Notes: generated by a model from the letters alone, not told the origin. Numbered from the stretch's first letter, positions 21,161 through 32,434 are shown. The stretch is 64,000 nt of DNA from Rahnella rivi (GCF_019049655.1 NZ_JAFMOX010000060.1:124001-188000), one strand, 5' to 3'. Program-made: numbers and translations.

Positions 21161-22273
21161 TTAGAACTGGTATTGCAAGCCAACACCCACAGTGTCGTCG
21201 GTGCTGCGACCGGCGGCTTTGGTGTAGCTGTTGTCGTCCAGCAGGTTGATTTTGTAGTCAACGTAGGTAGACATGTTTTTGTTGAAGTAGTAGTAAGTAC
21301 CAACTTCTACGTATTTAACCAGGTCAGCATCGCCGCCGGTGTAAGTAGAGCCGTTGTCGGTGAAGCCGTTCAGCTGCTTGCCTTTAGACTGCAGGTAAGC
21401 GATTGATGGGCGCAGACCGAAGTCGAACTGGTACTGTGCAACCACTTCGAAGTTCTGAGTTTTGTTAGCAATTGCAGCCGGGTTGCCGTAATCGGTGGTG
21501 TTGCGTGATTCACCGTAGAAGGTTGCCAGGTACAGGTTGTTAGCGTCGTATTTCGCGCCGAATGCGTATGCGTCAGCTTTGTCGCCGTTACCGTCTGCTT
21601 TCTGAGTAGAGGTACGGTTAGAAGAGAAGTAAGCACCTGTCAGGCTAACACCGGAGTTGCCCAGTGCGTATGCTGCAGAAGTACCCCAGCCGTCGCCATT
21701 GGAATCAATTGGGCCACGGCTATCACGACCTTCGTCGTTTTTGCCCTGGTACTGAACAGCGAAGCTCAGGCCATCAACCAGACCGAAGAAGTTGCTGTTA
21801 CGGTAAGTTGCCATACCATTACCACGACCAATCATAAAGTTGTCGTTGTTCTGGTACATAGTGTCATCACCAAAGATTGGCAATTGGTCGGTGTAGGACA
21901 TTACGTCGTAGATTACGCCGTAGTTACGACCGTAGTCGAATGAACCTGCATCGCCAAATTTCAGACCTGCGAAGCCCAGACGAGTTTTGTTGCCTTCGTC
22001 ACCAGCGCTTTCTGCATGGTTAGCCTGAACGTTGTATTCCCACTGGCCGTAACCGGTCAGTTGGTCAGTAATTTGGGTTTCGCCTTTGAAGCCGAAACGA
22101 ACATAAGTCTGGTCGCCATCATCGCTGGCGTTATCAGAGAAGTTGTGGCGTGCGTCAACTTTACCGTACAAATCCAGTTTGTTGCCGTCTTTGTTATAGA
22201 TCTCTGCTGCATTAGCTGCGCCAGCTACTAACAATGCTGGGATTACTACTGCAAGAATGTTGCGCTTCATCAT
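21161..22273 (-). CDS. ompF: outer membrane porin, OmpF type
   Basis: Trimeric 16-stranded general porin. 370 residues. The signal peptide [22 protein letters not shown] is nearly that of E. coli OmpF and is followed by [19 protein letters not shown]; the PIFGDD constriction-loop (L3) segment is present; the chain ends in Phe, as beta-barrel assembly requires. I start at 22273 because GAGGG lies nine bases upstream; a longer reading from 22321 adds no signal. The place between aspC and asnS is that of E. coli ompF. Surface loops have diverged, as usual. Confidence 0.95.
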   Translation of the reverse strand: MMKRNILAVVIPALLVAGAANAAEIYNKDGNKLDLYGKVDARHNFSDNASDDGDQTYVRFGFKGETQITDQLTGYGQWEYNVQANHAESAGDEGNKTRLGFAGLKFGDAGSFDYGRNYGVIYDVMSYTDQLPIFGDDTMYQNNDNFMIGRGNGMATYRNSNFFGLVDGLSFAVQYQGKNDEGRDSRGPIDSNGDGWGTSAAYALGNSGVSLTGAYFSSNRTSTQKADGNGDKADAYAFGAKYDANNLYLATFYGESRNTTDYGNPAAIANKTQNFEVVAQYQFDFGLRPSIAYLQSKGKQLNGFTDNGSTYTGGDADLVKYVEVGTYYYFNKNMSTYVDYKINLLDDNSYTKAAGRSTDDTVGVGLQYQF

Positions 22274-22399
22274 TATTATTACCCTCATTGGTTTTATTCG
22301 GACACCTGCCACTGCCGTCAATAATTCTTTGGGGAACTATTCATGAAAGTTTGGTGTCTCCTGTGTCTGAACGCACTATTCCATCCGAGGTTCGCTTAA

Positions 22400-22475
22400 T
22401 CTACAGCGAAAATGCTACTAAATTACTAAATATGTTTCAGCGGGAAAGAATGTATTACAAAATGTGTATTTTAGG
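22400..22475 (-). promoter_or_regulatory. probable ompF promoter region with OmpR-like elements
   Basis: The 300 bases between ompF and asnS hold no supported gene. On the minus strand, TACACATTTTGTAATACATT (about 22450-22469) and GCTGAAACATATTTAG (about 22426-22442) resemble the AC-rich/ACATTTTGAAACA pattern of OmpR sites upstream of porin promoters. This is pattern likeness, not a scored match; the exact -10/-35 is unclear. Confidence 0.4.
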
Positions 22476-22509
22476 GAACTTTGTGACGGGGATCTATTTT
22501 TAAAAATGA

Positions 22510-22534
22510 CTAAGGCCAGCAATGCTGGCCTTAG
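22510..22534 (-). terminator. terminator of asnS
   Basis: Long perfect stem CTAAGGCCAGCA / TGCTGGCCTTAG around 22522; on the minus strand it is followed by TCATTTTTA. Confidence 0.8.
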
Positions 22535-22573
22535 TTTTGTAATTATTCTGTAAATTAAAAATAGTTTAATTTA

Positions 22574-23974
22574 TTAGAAGGTTGCATTACGTGGTGTGCG
22601 CGGGAACGGAATCACGTCACGAACGTTCTGAACCCCGGTGACATAGGCCACTAAACGTTCAAACCCTAAACCGAAGCCGGAATGAGGCACTGTGCCGTAA
22701 CGGCGAAGATCGCGATACCACCAATAATCTTCAGTTTTGAGTCCCATTTCGACCATTCGTGCATCCAATACGTCCAGACGTTCTTCACGCTGTGAACCGC
22801 CGATGATTTCGCCGATACCCGGTGCTAACACGTCCATTGCGGCAACGGTTTTGCCATCATCGTTCAGGCGCATGTAGAAGGACTTGATATCTTTCGGATA
22901 GTTTTTCACGACCACCGGCGCTTTGAAATGTTGCTCAGCAAGATAACGTTCATGCTCGGAAGAAAGATCGACACCCCATGAAACCGCGTTTTCGAATTTC
23001 TGACCGCAATTCATTAAGATTTCTACTGCTTCGGTGTAATCCACCTGCGCGAAATCGGAGGTTACAAAACGCTCAAGGCGGGCAACCGCATCTTTGTCTA
23101 CGCGCTCAGCGAAGAAGGCCATATCGTCTGAACGTTCGTTCAATACTGCCTGGAAAACATATTTGAGCATGTTTTCAGCCAGAGAGGCGATGTCGTCCAG
23201 CGTGGCAAATGCCACTTCCGGTTCGACCATCCAGAACTCAGCGAGGTGACGGCTGGTGTTGGAGTTTTCTGCACGGAACGTCGGGCCAAAGGTGTACACC
23301 TTGGAGAGTGCGCAAGCGTAAGCTTCGCCATTCAACTGACCGGATACGGTCAGGAAGGATTCTTTACCAAAGAAGTCTTCACTGAAGTCGATTTCGCCTT
23401 TGTCAGTGCGCGGCAGGTTTTGCAGGTCCAGTGTAGATACGCGGAACATCTCACCCGCACCTTCAGTATCGGATGCGGTAATCAGCGGAGTTGACACCCA
23501 GAAGTAGCCGTTTTCGTGATAGAAACGGTGAATCGCCTGAGACAGGGTGTTACGCACGCGAGCCACTGCGCCAATCAGGTTGGTGCGCGGACGCAGGTGA
23601 GCCACCTCACGCAGATACTCGATGCTGTGACGTTTCGCTGCCATCGGATAGGTATCAGGGTCATCCACCCAGCCTACAACTTTGATCGCGGTCGCCTGCA
23701 GTTCAAAACTCTGGCCTTCGCCAGGGGAGGCCACCACGTTGCCGGTCACTTCAACAGAACAACCGGTCGTCAGGTGCAGAACATCGTCCTGATAATTGGG
23801 CAGAGAATTATTGACGACGGCCTGTAATGGATTAAAGCAGGAGCCGTCATAAACGGCGAGGAATGAGATACCAGCTTTAGAATCTCTCCGGGTACGTACC
23901 CAACCGCGTACGGTGACTTCACTGTCAACCGCAGCACGGCCTTGCAGTACGTCGACTACAGGCACAACGCTCAT
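22574..23974 (-). CDS. asnS: asparaginyl-tRNA synthetase
   Basis: Class IIb aminoacyl-tRNA synthetase charging tRNA-Asn. 466 residues, the same as E. coli. An N-terminal OB-fold anticodon-binding domain (about 15-105) precedes the catalytic core with motif 2 ([20 protein letters not shown]) and C-terminal motif 3 ([15 protein letters not shown]). Flanked by ompF and pncB as in E. coli. Confidence 0.99.
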   Translation of the reverse strand: MSVVPVVDVLQGRAAVDSEVTVRGWVRTRRDSKAGISFLAVYDGSCFNPLQAVVNNSLPNYQDDVLHLTTGCSVEVTGNVVASPGEGQSFELQATAIKVVGWVDDPDTYPMAAKRHSIEYLREVAHLRPRTNLIGAVARVRNTLSQAIHRFYHENGYFWVSTPLITASDTEGAGEMFRVSTLDLQNLPRTDKGEIDFSEDFFGKESFLTVSGQLNGEAYACALSKVYTFGPTFRAENSNTSRHLAEFWMVEPEVAFATLDDIASLAENMLKYVFQAVLNERSDDMAFFAERVDKDAVARLERFVTSDFAQVDYTEAVEILMNCGQKFENAVSWGVDLSSEHERYLAEQHFKAPVVVKNYPKDIKSFYMRLNDDGKTVAAMDVLAPGIGEIIGGSQREERLDVLDARMVEMGLKTEDYWWYRDLRRYGTVPHSGFGLGFERLVAYVTGVQNVRDVIPFPRTPRNATF

Positions 23975-24215
23975 AGATTTCTCTCTTTCTTTATATACAG
24001 ATGTTGATTAAGAAATAATGGACACCCTGTAAAAAGGGATTTTGCTATGTTACTTAGCCTTTCTCAGGACACAAGCAGAAATCATCGTCGCGGGATAAGA
24101 ATTATCAGGCCGGGCCTGCGATAAACAGAAATTATGGATGGAATGAATGAAAGCCGAGCGAATTAAATATCATCTATATAAAGGAAAGAATGAAAGAGAG
24201 GAAAAAAGCAGCAAA
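23975..24215 (-). promoter_or_regulatory. asnS upstream region with a Fur-like palindrome
   Basis: 241 bases without a supported ORF, expected to carry the asnS promoter. GATAAGAATTATC at 24094-24106 matches the 6-1-6 Fur pattern GATAAT-N-ATTATC at 11 of 12 positions. Its meaning here is unclear because neither flanking gene is an iron gene. Confidence 0.3.
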
Positions 24216-24240
24216 ACGCCGGATGTTTGCGATCCGGCGT
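24216..24240 (-). terminator. terminator of pncB
   Basis: Nine-bp stem ACGCCGGAT / ATCCGGCGT, seven-base loop; on the minus strand followed by TTTGCTGCTTTTTT. Confidence 0.8.
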
Positions 24241-24250
24241 GGGGGGGAGA

Positions 24251-25456
24251 TCAGGAGGCTTTTTTGACCAGAGGCAGATCAAATGCTTTGCGCAGCGCTT
24301 TCACGAACGCTTTATCCTGACAAATGGTTTTACCGGGGCTGTCGGATAATTTCGCCACCGGTTTACCATTACATTGCACCAGCTTGATCACAATATTCAG
24401 CGGTTTCACACCGGGAATATTACAGGTCAGCCGCGTTCCTATTCCGAAGACCAGATTCACACGCTTGTGGAAATGGCGATATAAATGCAGCGCTTTATCC
24501 AGATCGAGATTATCGGAGAACACCAGCGTCTTGGTCATCGGATCAATATCAAGTGCATGATAATGCGCGATAGCCTTTTCACCCCATTCAAACGGATCCC
24601 CGGAATCATGACGAAGGCCCTGATAGGCGTTGGCAAATTTCGGCCCGAAATCCCGCAAAAAGGCATCCATCGTAATGCAGTCGGTCAGGGCGATGCCAAG
24701 TTGGTCAGGATATTCATCCAGCCAGGCCTGCAACGCAGCCCGCTGGCTGTTGGCCAGCACCGGGCTTATCTGCTGATGCGCCTGGAACCATTCATGCGCC
24801 TGCGTACCGACCGGCGCCAGTTGCAATTTGTGGGCGACATCGTAATTGCTGGTGCCGACCAGGTAGGGGAATTCGTTTTTGAGGGTGCTGACAATGGCTT
24901 CCTGCACCTCACCTGAAAAACGACGGCGTGTACCGAAATCCATCAGACGGAAAGCGGAAAGATCAACATCAGCGGCTTGTTCATTAAAGCTGGCCAGATT
25001 CATGCGCAGTTGTTCCACGGCCATTCCGGCGGTGATCTGTGGTGAACGATGACGATGCACCACTTCGCTGATCACGGCCAGCAGGGGCACTTCCCACATG
25101 ATCACTTCGCGCCATGGCCCTTCGATGCGCACATGCAGATGCCCGTCGCGGTCAGAAACCGTGACATGTTGCGGATTATAGCGGAACGTTTTCAGCCAGC
25201 TGAGATAGTCCTGCGTGAAGAACGGCAGCCCGGAGAGATAAGTAAACTCATCGTCTGTCAGCGCCAGTTCGCTCATCAACTGGATTTGCTGACGGATATC
25301 GTCGGCGTATTCGCCCAGCAGTTCATCGCCACGGCATCGGAATTCGGCCACCACGTTGATATGATGATAGCGATGGAAAACCGCTTGCTGCATATGAAGC
25401 TTGTAGGCATCGGTATCTAACAGCGAAGTCAAAATCGGGGAGGCGTATGGAGTCAT
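24251..25456 (-). CDS. pncB: nicotinate phosphoribosyltransferase
   Basis: Joins nicotinate to PRPP, with ATP, to form nicotinate mononucleotide: the entry of the NAD salvage pathway. 401 residues (400 in E. coli). The N-terminal [17 protein letters not shown] and the [23 protein letters not shown] block, which contains the region of the phosphorylated His, are typical. It is divergent from pepN across a 481-base gap. Confidence 0.97.
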   Translation of the reverse strand: MTPYASPILTSLLDTDAYKLHMQQAVFHRYHHINVVAEFRCRGDELLGEYADDIRQQIQLMSELALTDDEFTYLSGLPFFTQDYLSWLKTFRYNPQHVTVSDRDGHLHVRIEGPWREVIMWEVPLLAVISEVVHRHRSPQITAGMAVEQLRMNLASFNEQAADVDLSAFRLMDFGTRRRFSGEVQEAIVSTLKNEFPYLVGTSNYDVAHKLQLAPVGTQAHEWFQAHQQISPVLANSQRAALQAWLDEYPDQLGIALTDCITMDAFLRDFGPKFANAYQGLRHDSGDPFEWGEKAIAHYHALDIDPMTKTLVFSDNLDLDKALHLYRHFHKRVNLVFGIGTRLTCNIPGVKPLNIVIKLVQCNGKPVAKLSDSPGKTICQDKAFVKALRKAFDLPLVKKAS

Positions 25457-25937
25457 AGCGCTTTACAGCATCCTCGTCAGAAACTGAGTGTTTGAACACA
25501 AACAACCGTTCCGTAAAAAAACGTTCTGAATAAAACAGCAAAAGTCTGTGAAGTATACCGTAATATCCCGCTAAAGAACCCACATCACATCATAATTGTC
25601 CGCGATCGGTCGAGGCTTAAATGTGCTCACAGGCGGCCTGAAAGGCTGTTTACGCCATTCTTCGCAATAAATAAGGCACAAATTGATTACATTCTTGCGC
25701 GCAAATCCGGGTTCTTTCCCTTCACTTTGTGGAAAACTCTGTGTTTTGGTTGAAAGGTGCGCATACGAACTCACAACCTTGCAACAATCTGGGATTTCCT
25801 GATGCCTGTGTTAGAGTTTAGAGAGAAAGCTGAAGGTCGTTTCAGGTTCTGTGCAGCCGTGCGCTGATGACAGGAACCTCCCTTCATCGCCATAAATTGT
25901 CATCATCCTTAACTATGAAAACGCTAAAAGGTTTTTT
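25457..25937. promoter_or_regulatory. divergent control region between pncB and pepN
   Basis: 481 bases with no gene I can support. TGTTTG-AACA-CAAACA at 25489-25504, about 33 bases before the pncB start, is a perfect inverted repeat resembling the TGTTTA...TAAACA NadR box of enteric NAD genes, but with a four- rather than six-base spacer. The pepN ribosome binding site AAAAGG is at about 25928-25933. Confidence 0.35.
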
Positions 25938-28553
25938 ATGACTCAACTGCCGCAAGCCAAGTTTCGCCACGATTACCGTGCGCCGGACTTTACGATCACG
26001 GATATCGACCTTAATTTCGAACTTGATGCACAGAAGACGTTGGTGACCGCAGTCAGCCAGATCAAACGTCTTGGTGCCGAGGGCGCTTCCCTGGTGCTCA
26101 ATGGTGAAGATCTGACGCTGATCAGCCTGAAAATTAACGGTCAGGACTGGCCGAAGTATCAGCTGCAGGAAGGTGCGCTGGCGATCGACGGCCTGCCGGA
26201 AGCGTTTGAACTGACCATCGTCAACGAAATTCATCCGGCGAAAAACACCGCGCTGGAAGGGTTGTACCTGTCGGGTGAAGCGCTGTGTACTCAGTGTGAA
26301 GCTGAAGGCTTCCGCCACATTACTTATTATCTTGACCGTCCGGATGTGCTGGCGCGTTTCTCGACCCGCATCGTGGCCGATAAAGCCCGTTATCCGTTCC
26401 TGCTGTCGAACGGTAACCGTATCGACCAGGGAGAACTGGAAGGCGGTAAACATTGGATCAAATGGCAGGATCCGTTCCCGAAACCTTGCTACCTGTTTGC
26501 GCTGGTGGCCGGTGATTTCGACGTTCTGCGTGACACGTTTAAAACCCGTTCAGGCCGTGATGTGGCGCTGGAATTGTTCGTCGACCGCGGCAATCTGGAT
26601 CGTGCCGGCTGGGCGATGGAATCCCTGAAACAATCGATGAAATGGGACGAAACCCGTTTCAATCTGGAATACGACCTCGACATCTTTATGATTGTCGCCG
26701 TTGATTTCTTCAACATGGGCGCAATGGAAAATAAAGGCCTTAACGTCTTTAACTCCAAATATGTGCTGGCGAAAGCCGAAACCGCCACCGACAAAGATTA
26801 TCTGGGTATCGAAGCGGTGATCGGCCACGAATACTTCCATAACTGGACCGGTAACCGCGTGACCTGTCGCGACTGGTTCCAGCTGAGCCTGAAAGAAGGC
26901 CTGACAGTTTTCCGTGATCAGGAATTCAGCTCAGATCTCGGTTCGCGCTCGGTCAACCGTATTGATAACGTCCGCGTTATGCGTGGCGCCCAGTTCTCGG
27001 AAGATGCCAGCCCGATGGCGCACCCGATCCGTCCCGATAAAGTCATTGAGATGAATAACTTCTACACCCTGACGGTGTATGAGAAAGGGTCTGAAGTCAT
27101 CCGTATGCTGCATACGCTGCTTGGCGAAGAGAAATTCCAGGCCGGCATCCAGCTCTATTTCGAACGCCATGACGGCAGTGCGGCGACCTGTGACGATTTC
27201 GTACAGGCCATGGAAGATGCCTCCAATGTGGATTTATCGCTTTTCCGCCGCTGGTACAGTCAGTCTGGTACGCCGGTACTGACCGTTCGTGACGACTATG
27301 ATGTGGAAAAACAGCAGTACACCCTGACCGTCAGCCAGAAAACGCCGCCGACGCCAGATCAGAGTGAAAAGCTGCCATTGCATATTCCTCTGGACATCGA
27401 ATTGTACGATCCGCAGGGCAATGTGATTGCGCTGAAACAAAATGGTCAGACCGTCAGCAACGTGCTCAATGTCACTGAAGCTGAGCAGACGTTTGTGTTC
27501 GACGACGTCGAAGCGCCACCGGTGCCTTCTCTGTTACGTGAATTCTCCGCGCCAGTCAAACTTGATTACAAGTGGGGCGATCATCAGCTGACTTTCCTGA
27601 TGAAACACGCACGCAACGATTTCGCCCGCTGGGATGCGGCTCAAAGCCTGCTGGCTATCTACATCAAACTGAACGTCGCGCGTCACCAGCAGAAACAACC
27701 GCTGTCGTTGCCGCTGCACGTAGCTGACGCATTCCGCGCAGTACTGCTGGATGAGAGTATCGATCCGGGACTGGCGGCGCAGATCCTTACGCTGCCGACG
27801 GATAACGAAATCGCCGAGTTGTTTGAGATTATCGATCCCGAAGCGATCAGCGCCGTGCATGAAGCCATTACCCGTTGCCTGGCAACCGAAATGGCCGATG
27901 AGTTCCTGGCGGTTTACAACGCTAACCGTCTGCCAGCCTACCGCGTGGTGCACGAGGATATCGGTAAACGTACCCTGCGTAACACCTGCCTGCGTTATCT
28001 GGCCTTCGCCGATGTGACGCTGGCCGATCAGCTGGTGAAAACCCAGTTCGAACAGGCAGACAACATGACCGATTCTCTGGCGGCGATGTCGGCTGCTGTG
28101 TCTGCTCAGTTGCCTTGCCGTGAAGCGCTGATGGCGGCGTACGATGAGCGCTGGCACCACGACGGCCTGGTGATGGATAAATGGTTTATCCTGCAAGCGA
28201 CCAGCCCGTCTGCGGATGTTCTGCAAAAAGTGCGTTCACTGCTTAACCACCGTTCATTCAGCATGGGCAACCCGAACCGTGTGCGTTCTTTAGTCGGTGC
28301 CTTCGCGTCTGCAAACCCTTCAGCGTTCCACGCTGCCGACGGCAGCGGTTATCAGTTCCTGACCGAAATGCTGACCGATTTGAATACGCGTAACCCGCAG
28401 GTGGCGGCACGTATGATTGAACCGCTGATCCGCCTGAAACGTTATGATGCAGGCCGTCAGGCGCAAATGCGCAAGGCGCTGGAACAGCTGAAAGGACTGG
28501 AAAACCTGTCCGGGGATTTGTTCGAGAAAATTACCAAAGCGTTAGATGCGTAA
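25938..28553 (+). CDS. pepN: aminopeptidase N (M1 family zinc metallopeptidase)
   Basis: Broad-specificity cytoplasmic aminopeptidase, the main one for late protein turnover in E. coli. 871 residues (870 in E. coli). The substrate-anchoring GAMEN motif is at about 261-265. The zinc motif HEYFH begins at His297 (Glu298 catalytic, His301), with the second-helix Glu in LKEGLT. Domain order is N-terminal beta, thermolysin-like catalytic, small beta, and C-terminal helical. Closed by a strong terminator shared with the ssu operon. Confidence 0.98.
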   Translation: MTQLPQAKFRHDYRAPDFTITDIDLNFELDAQKTLVTAVSQIKRLGAEGASLVLNGEDLTLISLKINGQDWPKYQLQEGALAIDGLPEAFELTIVNEIHPAKNTALEGLYLSGEALCTQCEAEGFRHITYYLDRPDVLARFSTRIVADKARYPFLLSNGNRIDQGELEGGKHWIKWQDPFPKPCYLFALVAGDFDVLRDTFKTRSGRDVALELFVDRGNLDRAGWAMESLKQSMKWDETRFNLEYDLDIFMIVAVDFFNMGAMENKGLNVFNSKYVLAKAETATDKDYLGIEAVIGHEYFHNWTGNRVTCRDWFQLSLKEGLTVFRDQEFSSDLGSRSVNRIDNVRVMRGAQFSEDASPMAHPIRPDKVIEMNNFYTLTVYEKGSEVIRMLHTLLGEEKFQAGIQLYFERHDGSAATCDDFVQAMEDASNVDLSLFRRWYSQSGTPVLTVRDDYDVEKQQYTLTVSQKTPPTPDQSEKLPLHIPLDIELYDPQGNVIALKQNGQTVSNVLNVTEAEQTFVFDDVEAPPVPSLLREFSAPVKLDYKWGDHQLTFLMKHARNDFARWDAAQSLLAIYIKLNVARHQQKQPLSLPLHVADAFRAVLLDESIDPGLAAQILTLPTDNEIAELFEIIDPEAISAVHEAITRCLATEMADEFLAVYNANRLPAYRVVHEDIGKRTLRNTCLRYLAFADVTLADQLVKTQFEQADNMTDSLAAMSAAVSAQLPCREALMAAYDERWHHDGLVMDKWFILQATSPSADVLQKVRSLLNHRSFSMGNPNRVRSLVGAFASANPSAFHAADGSGYQFLTEMLTDLNTRNPQVAARMIEPLIRLKRYDAGRQAQMRKALEQLKGLENLSGDLFEKITKALDA

Positions 28554-28582
28554 TCACCGTTAACGGTAAATAGCGGGAATGC

Positions 28583-28613
28583 AAAAGGGCGATGGAAACA
28601 TCGCCCTTTTTTT
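28583..28613. terminator. bidirectional terminator between pepN and ssuB
   Basis: Twelve-bp perfect stem AAAAGGGCGATG / CATCGCCCTTTT with a GAAA loop, then more T residues. Confidence 0.9.
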
Positions 28614-28638
28614 ATTGTGAATTCACAGAATGCCAGGG

Positions 28639-29421
28639 TCAGTGTTGTGCGCGTTTTGCCTGCGGCGGCACGGTTTGCTGAGATTGCGGCGTCAGTACGC
28701 GTTCCAGCACTTCGGCTTCCAGTTCAGCCAGTTTCGCCGAGCCTTTACGGCGCGGGCGTGGCAAATCCACCGTCAAATCCAGACCAATCTGCCCCTGGTC
28801 GATCAGGATCACCCGGTCGGCGACAGTCACCGCTTCACTGACATCATGCGTCACCAGCAGCACGGTGAAATCATGTTGCTGCCACAGTCGCTCGATCAGA
28901 CTTTGCATTTCGATGCGCGTCAGGGCATCCAGCGCGCCCAGCGGTTCGTCGAGCAATAGCAGGCGTGGGCGATGGATCAATGCACGTGCCAGCGCCACCC
29001 GCTGTTTTTGTCCACCCGACAGCGCCGAGGGCCATTCGTCAGCGCGATCGGCCAGCCCGACTTCTTCCAGGGCCGCAAGCGCTGCATCGCGCCATTTGCC
29101 TTTTAAGCCTAAGCCAACGTTATCAATCACCCGCTTCCACGGCAGCAGGCGGTCGTCCTGAAACATCAGACGGGTGTCGTCACGCACCTGACTGAGCGGG
29201 GCGCTGGCGCTGAGCAGTTCGCCCTGCGTGGTTTTTTCCAGTCCGGCAAGAAGACGCAACAGCGTACTTTTTCCGCAACCGCTGCGGCCCACCACCGCCA
29301 CAAACTGGCCGGGAGGAATACGCAGGTTGATGTCATTGAGCACGGTGCGGGTGCCGTATTTTTTGGTGATGCCAGACAATGTGACCGGCGTGCCTTGCGG
29401 TATGCGTGCAGGTGCGCTCAT
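28639..29421 (-). CDS. ssuB: aliphatic sulfonate ABC transporter ATPase SsuB
   Basis: ATP-binding subunit of the alkanesulfonate importer. 260 residues. Walker [10 protein letters not shown] at 45-53, signature [15 protein letters not shown] at about 136-150, Walker [13 protein letters not shown]. The C-terminal tail ([12 protein letters not shown]) is variable in the family. Start overlaps the ssuC stop by four bases, so translation is coupled. Last gene of the ssuEADCB operon. Confidence 0.96.
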   Translation of the reverse strand: MSAPARIPQGTPVTLSGITKKYGTRTVLNDINLRIPPGQFVAVVGRSGCGKSTLLRLLAGLEKTTQGELLSASAPLSQVRDDTRLMFQDDRLLPWKRVIDNVGLGLKGKWRDAALAALEEVGLADRADEWPSALSGGQKQRVALARALIHRPRLLLLDEPLGALDALTRIEMQSLIERLWQQHDFTVLLVTHDVSEAVTVADRVILIDQGQIGLDLTVDLPRPRRKGSAKLAELEAEVLERVLTPQSQQTVPPQAKRAQH

Positions 29422-30209
29422 GCGGCGTCTCCTTGTTTTTTCTGATAAGCGGGGTGCCAGCGCAACCAGACACTTTCCAGCTGACGGGCCAGAATATCGG
29501 CGAGTTTGCCGAGGATGGCATAAAGTACGATGGCGACGACCACAACGTCAGTTTGCAAAAATTCGCGCGCATTCATCGCCAGATAGCCGATGCCTGAGTT
29601 AGCAGAAATGGTTTCGGCGACAATCAGCGTCAGCCACATGAAACCCAGCGCAAAGCGCACACCGACCATAATGGACGGCAGTGCGCCCGGTAAAACCACC
29701 TGAATAAACAGCGGAAAACCGGACAACCCATAGCTGCGGGACATCTCCAGTAAACCACGGTCAATATTGCGGATGCCGTGATAGGTATTGAGATAGATCG
29801 GGAACAGCGTACCCAGTGCCACCAGGAAAATTTTGGCGGTTTCGTCGATGCCGAACCATAAAATCACCAGCGGGATCAGCGCCAGATGGGGAATGTTGCG
29901 CAGCATTTGCAGTGAACTGTCGAGCAGACGCTCGCCCCAGCGGGAGAGTCCGGTTATAAAGCCGAGCAGTAAACCCAGGCTGCCGCCAATGGCGAAACCG
30001 GTCAGCGCGCGAAACGTACTGATCTTCAGGTTTTGCCAAAGATCGCCGCTTTTCGCTAAGGTCCAGAAGGCTTCGACCACGGCGCTGGGCGCAGGAAGAA
30101 TGCGGTTGGATAACCAGCCCGCTTCGACCGCCACCTGCCAGCCTCCGATCAGCACCACCGGTACAATCCACGGCAAAATACGGTGCAGCCAGCGTTGTGA
30201 TGCGTTCAT
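29418..30209 (-). CDS. ssuC: aliphatic sulfonate ABC transporter permease SsuC
   Basis: Inner-membrane permease of the alkanesulfonate importer. 263 residues with about six transmembrane helices and a BPD_transp_1 domain; the coupling-loop EAA-type segment reads [20 protein letters not shown]. Overlaps ssuB by four bases and starts 11 bases after ssuD. Gene order and similarity agree with E. coli SsuC. Confidence 0.96.
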   Translation of the reverse strand: MNASQRWLHRILPWIVPVVLIGGWQVAVEAGWLSNRILPAPSAVVEAFWTLAKSGDLWQNLKISTFRALTGFAIGGSLGLLLGFITGLSRWGERLLDSSLQMLRNIPHLALIPLVILWFGIDETAKIFLVALGTLFPIYLNTYHGIRNIDRGLLEMSRSYGLSGFPLFIQVVLPGALPSIMVGVRFALGFMWLTLIVAETISANSGIGYLAMNAREFLQTDVVVVAIVLYAILGKLADILARQLESVWLRWHPAYQKKQGDAA

Positions 30210-30220
30210 GTCCGTTCTCC

Positions 30221-31375
30221 TTAATGCTGACGGGTGACGCTTTTATTGGCAAAGTCGTGAGCGACCAGTTCACCACGCGGCAAAATGGCTTTCTTCACCA
30301 CGCTCTCGTCTTCCGGTTTCGCCAGATCCAGATGCGGGAACAGCAGTTCGCTGACGCGGTACGCTTCCTCAAGATGCGGATAGCCGGAGAAAATAAAGGT
30401 GTCGATGCCCAGATCGGCATATTCCTGCATCCGCGCCGCAACGGTCGGACCGTCACCGACCAGCGCAGTGCCTGCACCGGTACGCACCAGACCAATACCG
30501 GCCCAAAGATTCGGATAAATTTCCAGTTTATTGCGATCGCCACCGTGCAAAGCTGCCATGCGGTGCTGGCCGACGGAGTCGGTTTTGGCAAACGCAGCCT
30601 GTGCGCGTTGAATGGTTTCATCATCAACGTTTGCGATCAGCTTGTCGGCGGCGCGCCACGCTTCCTCATTGGTTTCGCGCACAATCACATGCAGACGAAT
30701 GCCGAAACGCACCGTGCGGCCTTTTGCGGCGGCCTTCGCGCGCACCTGCTCGATTTTCTCTTTCACTAACGCCGGCGGCTCGCCCCAGGTCAGGTACAGT
30801 TCCACCTGTTCTGCGGCCAGATCCTGCGCTTCGTCAGAAGAACCGCCGAAATATAACGGCGGGCGAGGGTACTGAACCGGCGGGTGCATCAGGCTCGCGC
30901 CTTTCACCTGAATATGTTTGCCCTCGTAATCCACCGTTTCGCCTTCCAGCACACGACGCCAGATGCGGGTGAATTCTGCCGAGGCTTCATAACGTTCTTT
31001 GTGATTGAGGTGCAGACCTTCGGCAGCCAGCTCGGCCGGATCGCCTCCGGTAACCAGATTAAACAGCGCCCGGCCGCCGGAAAGCCGGTCAAGCGTCGCT
31101 GCCTGACGGGCGGCCAGTGTCGGGGAAATAATGCCAGGACGCAGCGCCACCAGGAATTTCAGGCGTTGCGTGACAGAAATCAGTGAAGCAGCCACTAACC
31201 ATGAGTCTTCGCAGGAACGGCCGGTCGGCAGTAATACGCCGCCGAAACCGAGGCGGTCAGCCGCTTGTGCAATTTGTTGCAAATAACTGTGATCAACGAC
31301 GCGTGCACCTTCTTCTGTGCCTAAGTAGCGACCGTCACCGTGGGTAGGTAAAAACCAGAATACGTTGAGACTCAT
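30221..31375 (-). CDS. ssuD: FMNH2-dependent alkanesulfonate monooxygenase SsuD
   Basis: Cleaves the C-S bond of C1-C10 alkanesulfonates to give an aldehyde and sulfite, using O2 and FMNH2 supplied by SsuE. 384 residues, bacterial-luciferase-like TIM barrel. The [14 protein letters not shown] start and the [13 protein letters not shown] and [15 protein letters not shown] segments are family hallmarks. The SsuD product, sulfite, feeds cysteine synthesis under sulfate limitation. Confidence 0.97.
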   Translation of the reverse strand: MSLNVFWFLPTHGDGRYLGTEEGARVVDHSYLQQIAQAADRLGFGGVLLPTGRSCEDSWLVAASLISVTQRLKFLVALRPGIISPTLAARQAATLDRLSGGRALFNLVTGGDPAELAAEGLHLNHKERYEASAEFTRIWRRVLEGETVDYEGKHIQVKGASLMHPPVQYPRPPLYFGGSSDEAQDLAAEQVELYLTWGEPPALVKEKIEQVRAKAAAKGRTVRFGIRLHVIVRETNEEAWRAADKLIANVDDETIQRAQAAFAKTDSVGQHRMAALHGGDRNKLEIYPNLWAGIGLVRTGAGTALVGDGPTVAARMQEYADLGIDTFIFSGYPHLEEAYRVSELLFPHLDLAKPEDESVVKKAILPRGELVAHDFANKSVTRQH

Positions 31376-31431
31376 GGGTTACTCCTCTCTCGTTTGTTTC
31401 CGCTCGTGATGGCGGTTAAGTCGTCAGATAA

Positions 31432-32418
31432 TTAATTAGCCTGAACGGTCGGTTTCCAGATGCGGTCTTTGATCTCGACCTGCTTAGGCAAAATGTGATT
31501 CTCATAGAACAGATCGGCGGTTTGCTGCTGGCGCTTTTCTGTTTCAGCGCTGACCGGCGTAATCGGCAGATCCGGCAGATGATCCAGATATGACGCAACC
31601 ACTTTTTCGGGCAGTCCCATCGACTGGGAAAGCAGTTTGATACTTTGCTCACGATCGGTTTTGGTCAGCGCATTCGCCTGCGTTAACACCGTCAGAACCT
31701 GTTGAATAAACTGCGGATTGGCTTCGGTATATTTCTTGGGTGCCAGATAGAACGAACCGGTCTGATGCAATGAGGAACCATCGGTCAGCACCCGGACATT
31801 TCCCTGTACCTGTGCGGCGGAATAATAGGGATCCCAGATGGCCCAGGCATCCACGTCATGTTGCTGGAAGGCGGCGCGGGCATCGGCTGGCGTCAGGTAT
31901 ACCGGCTGAATATCGCTGAGTTTTAGCCCGGCCTGTTGCAGGGCGCGGATCAGCAAATTATGCGAGCTGGAGCCTTTCTGAAATGCCACTTTGTGACCTT
32001 TCAGATCGGCGACGCTTTTGATCGGGCTGTTTTCATCAACCAGAATAACTTCGGCTTTCGGCTTCGGCGGTTCCGAACCGATATAGAGCAAATCGGCACC
32101 CGCCGCCTGAGCGAACAACGGGGGGAGATCACCGGTGCCGCCTAAATCGATACTGCCGACGTTAAGGGCTTCCAGAATTTGCGGCCCGGCCGGGAACTCA
32201 ATCCAGGTGATTTTGGTATTCGGAAAACGTGTTTCCAGTAATTTGTGCGATTTTGCCAGCACCAGACCAACCGAGCCTTTCTGATAGGCGATGCGAAGTT
32301 GCTCCGGCGCCTTTTCGTCAGCCACCGCGTGACTGCTGAGGAGCAGGCTGGTGAGCAAGCTGGCGACCACCGGCAGACGGCGAAGAGACGATAAAGAGAA
32401 CGAAAATGACGCAGTCAT
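31432..32418 (-). CDS. ssuA: periplasmic aliphatic sulfonate-binding protein SsuA
   Basis: Substrate-binding protein of the SsuABC importer. 328 residues with a signal peptide (hydrophobic core VVASLLTSLLLSSHAVA, cleavage likely before DEKAPEQ). The mature part begins LRIAYQKGSVGLVLAKS, the usual start of NMT1/SsuA-type proteins. The ATG at 32418 follows AAGGAA at a good distance; a longer frame from 32481 runs into ssuE and is not supported. It lies 16 bases after ssuE and 56 before ssuD. Confidence 0.95.
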   Translation of the reverse strand: MTASFSFSLSSLRRLPVVASLLTSLLLSSHAVADEKAPEQLRIAYQKGSVGLVLAKSHKLLETRFPNTKITWIEFPAGPQILEALNVGSIDLGGTGDLPPLFAQAAGADLLYIGSEPPKPKAEVILVDENSPIKSVADLKGHKVAFQKGSSSHNLLIRALQQAGLKLSDIQPVYLTPADARAAFQQHDVDAWAIWDPYYSAAQVQGNVRVLTDGSSLHQTGSFYLAPKKYTEANPQFIQQVLTVLTQANALTKTDREQSIKLLSQSMGLPEKVVASYLDHLPDLPITPVSAETEKRQQQTADLFYENHILPKQVEIKDRIWKPTVQAN

Positions 32419-32434
32419 GGCGAATTCCTTTTTG

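Noticed and set aside
27534..28226. Minus-strand open frame of 230 codons
   Set aside because: Antisense to the C-terminal part of pepN, which is a full-length and highly conserved gene.
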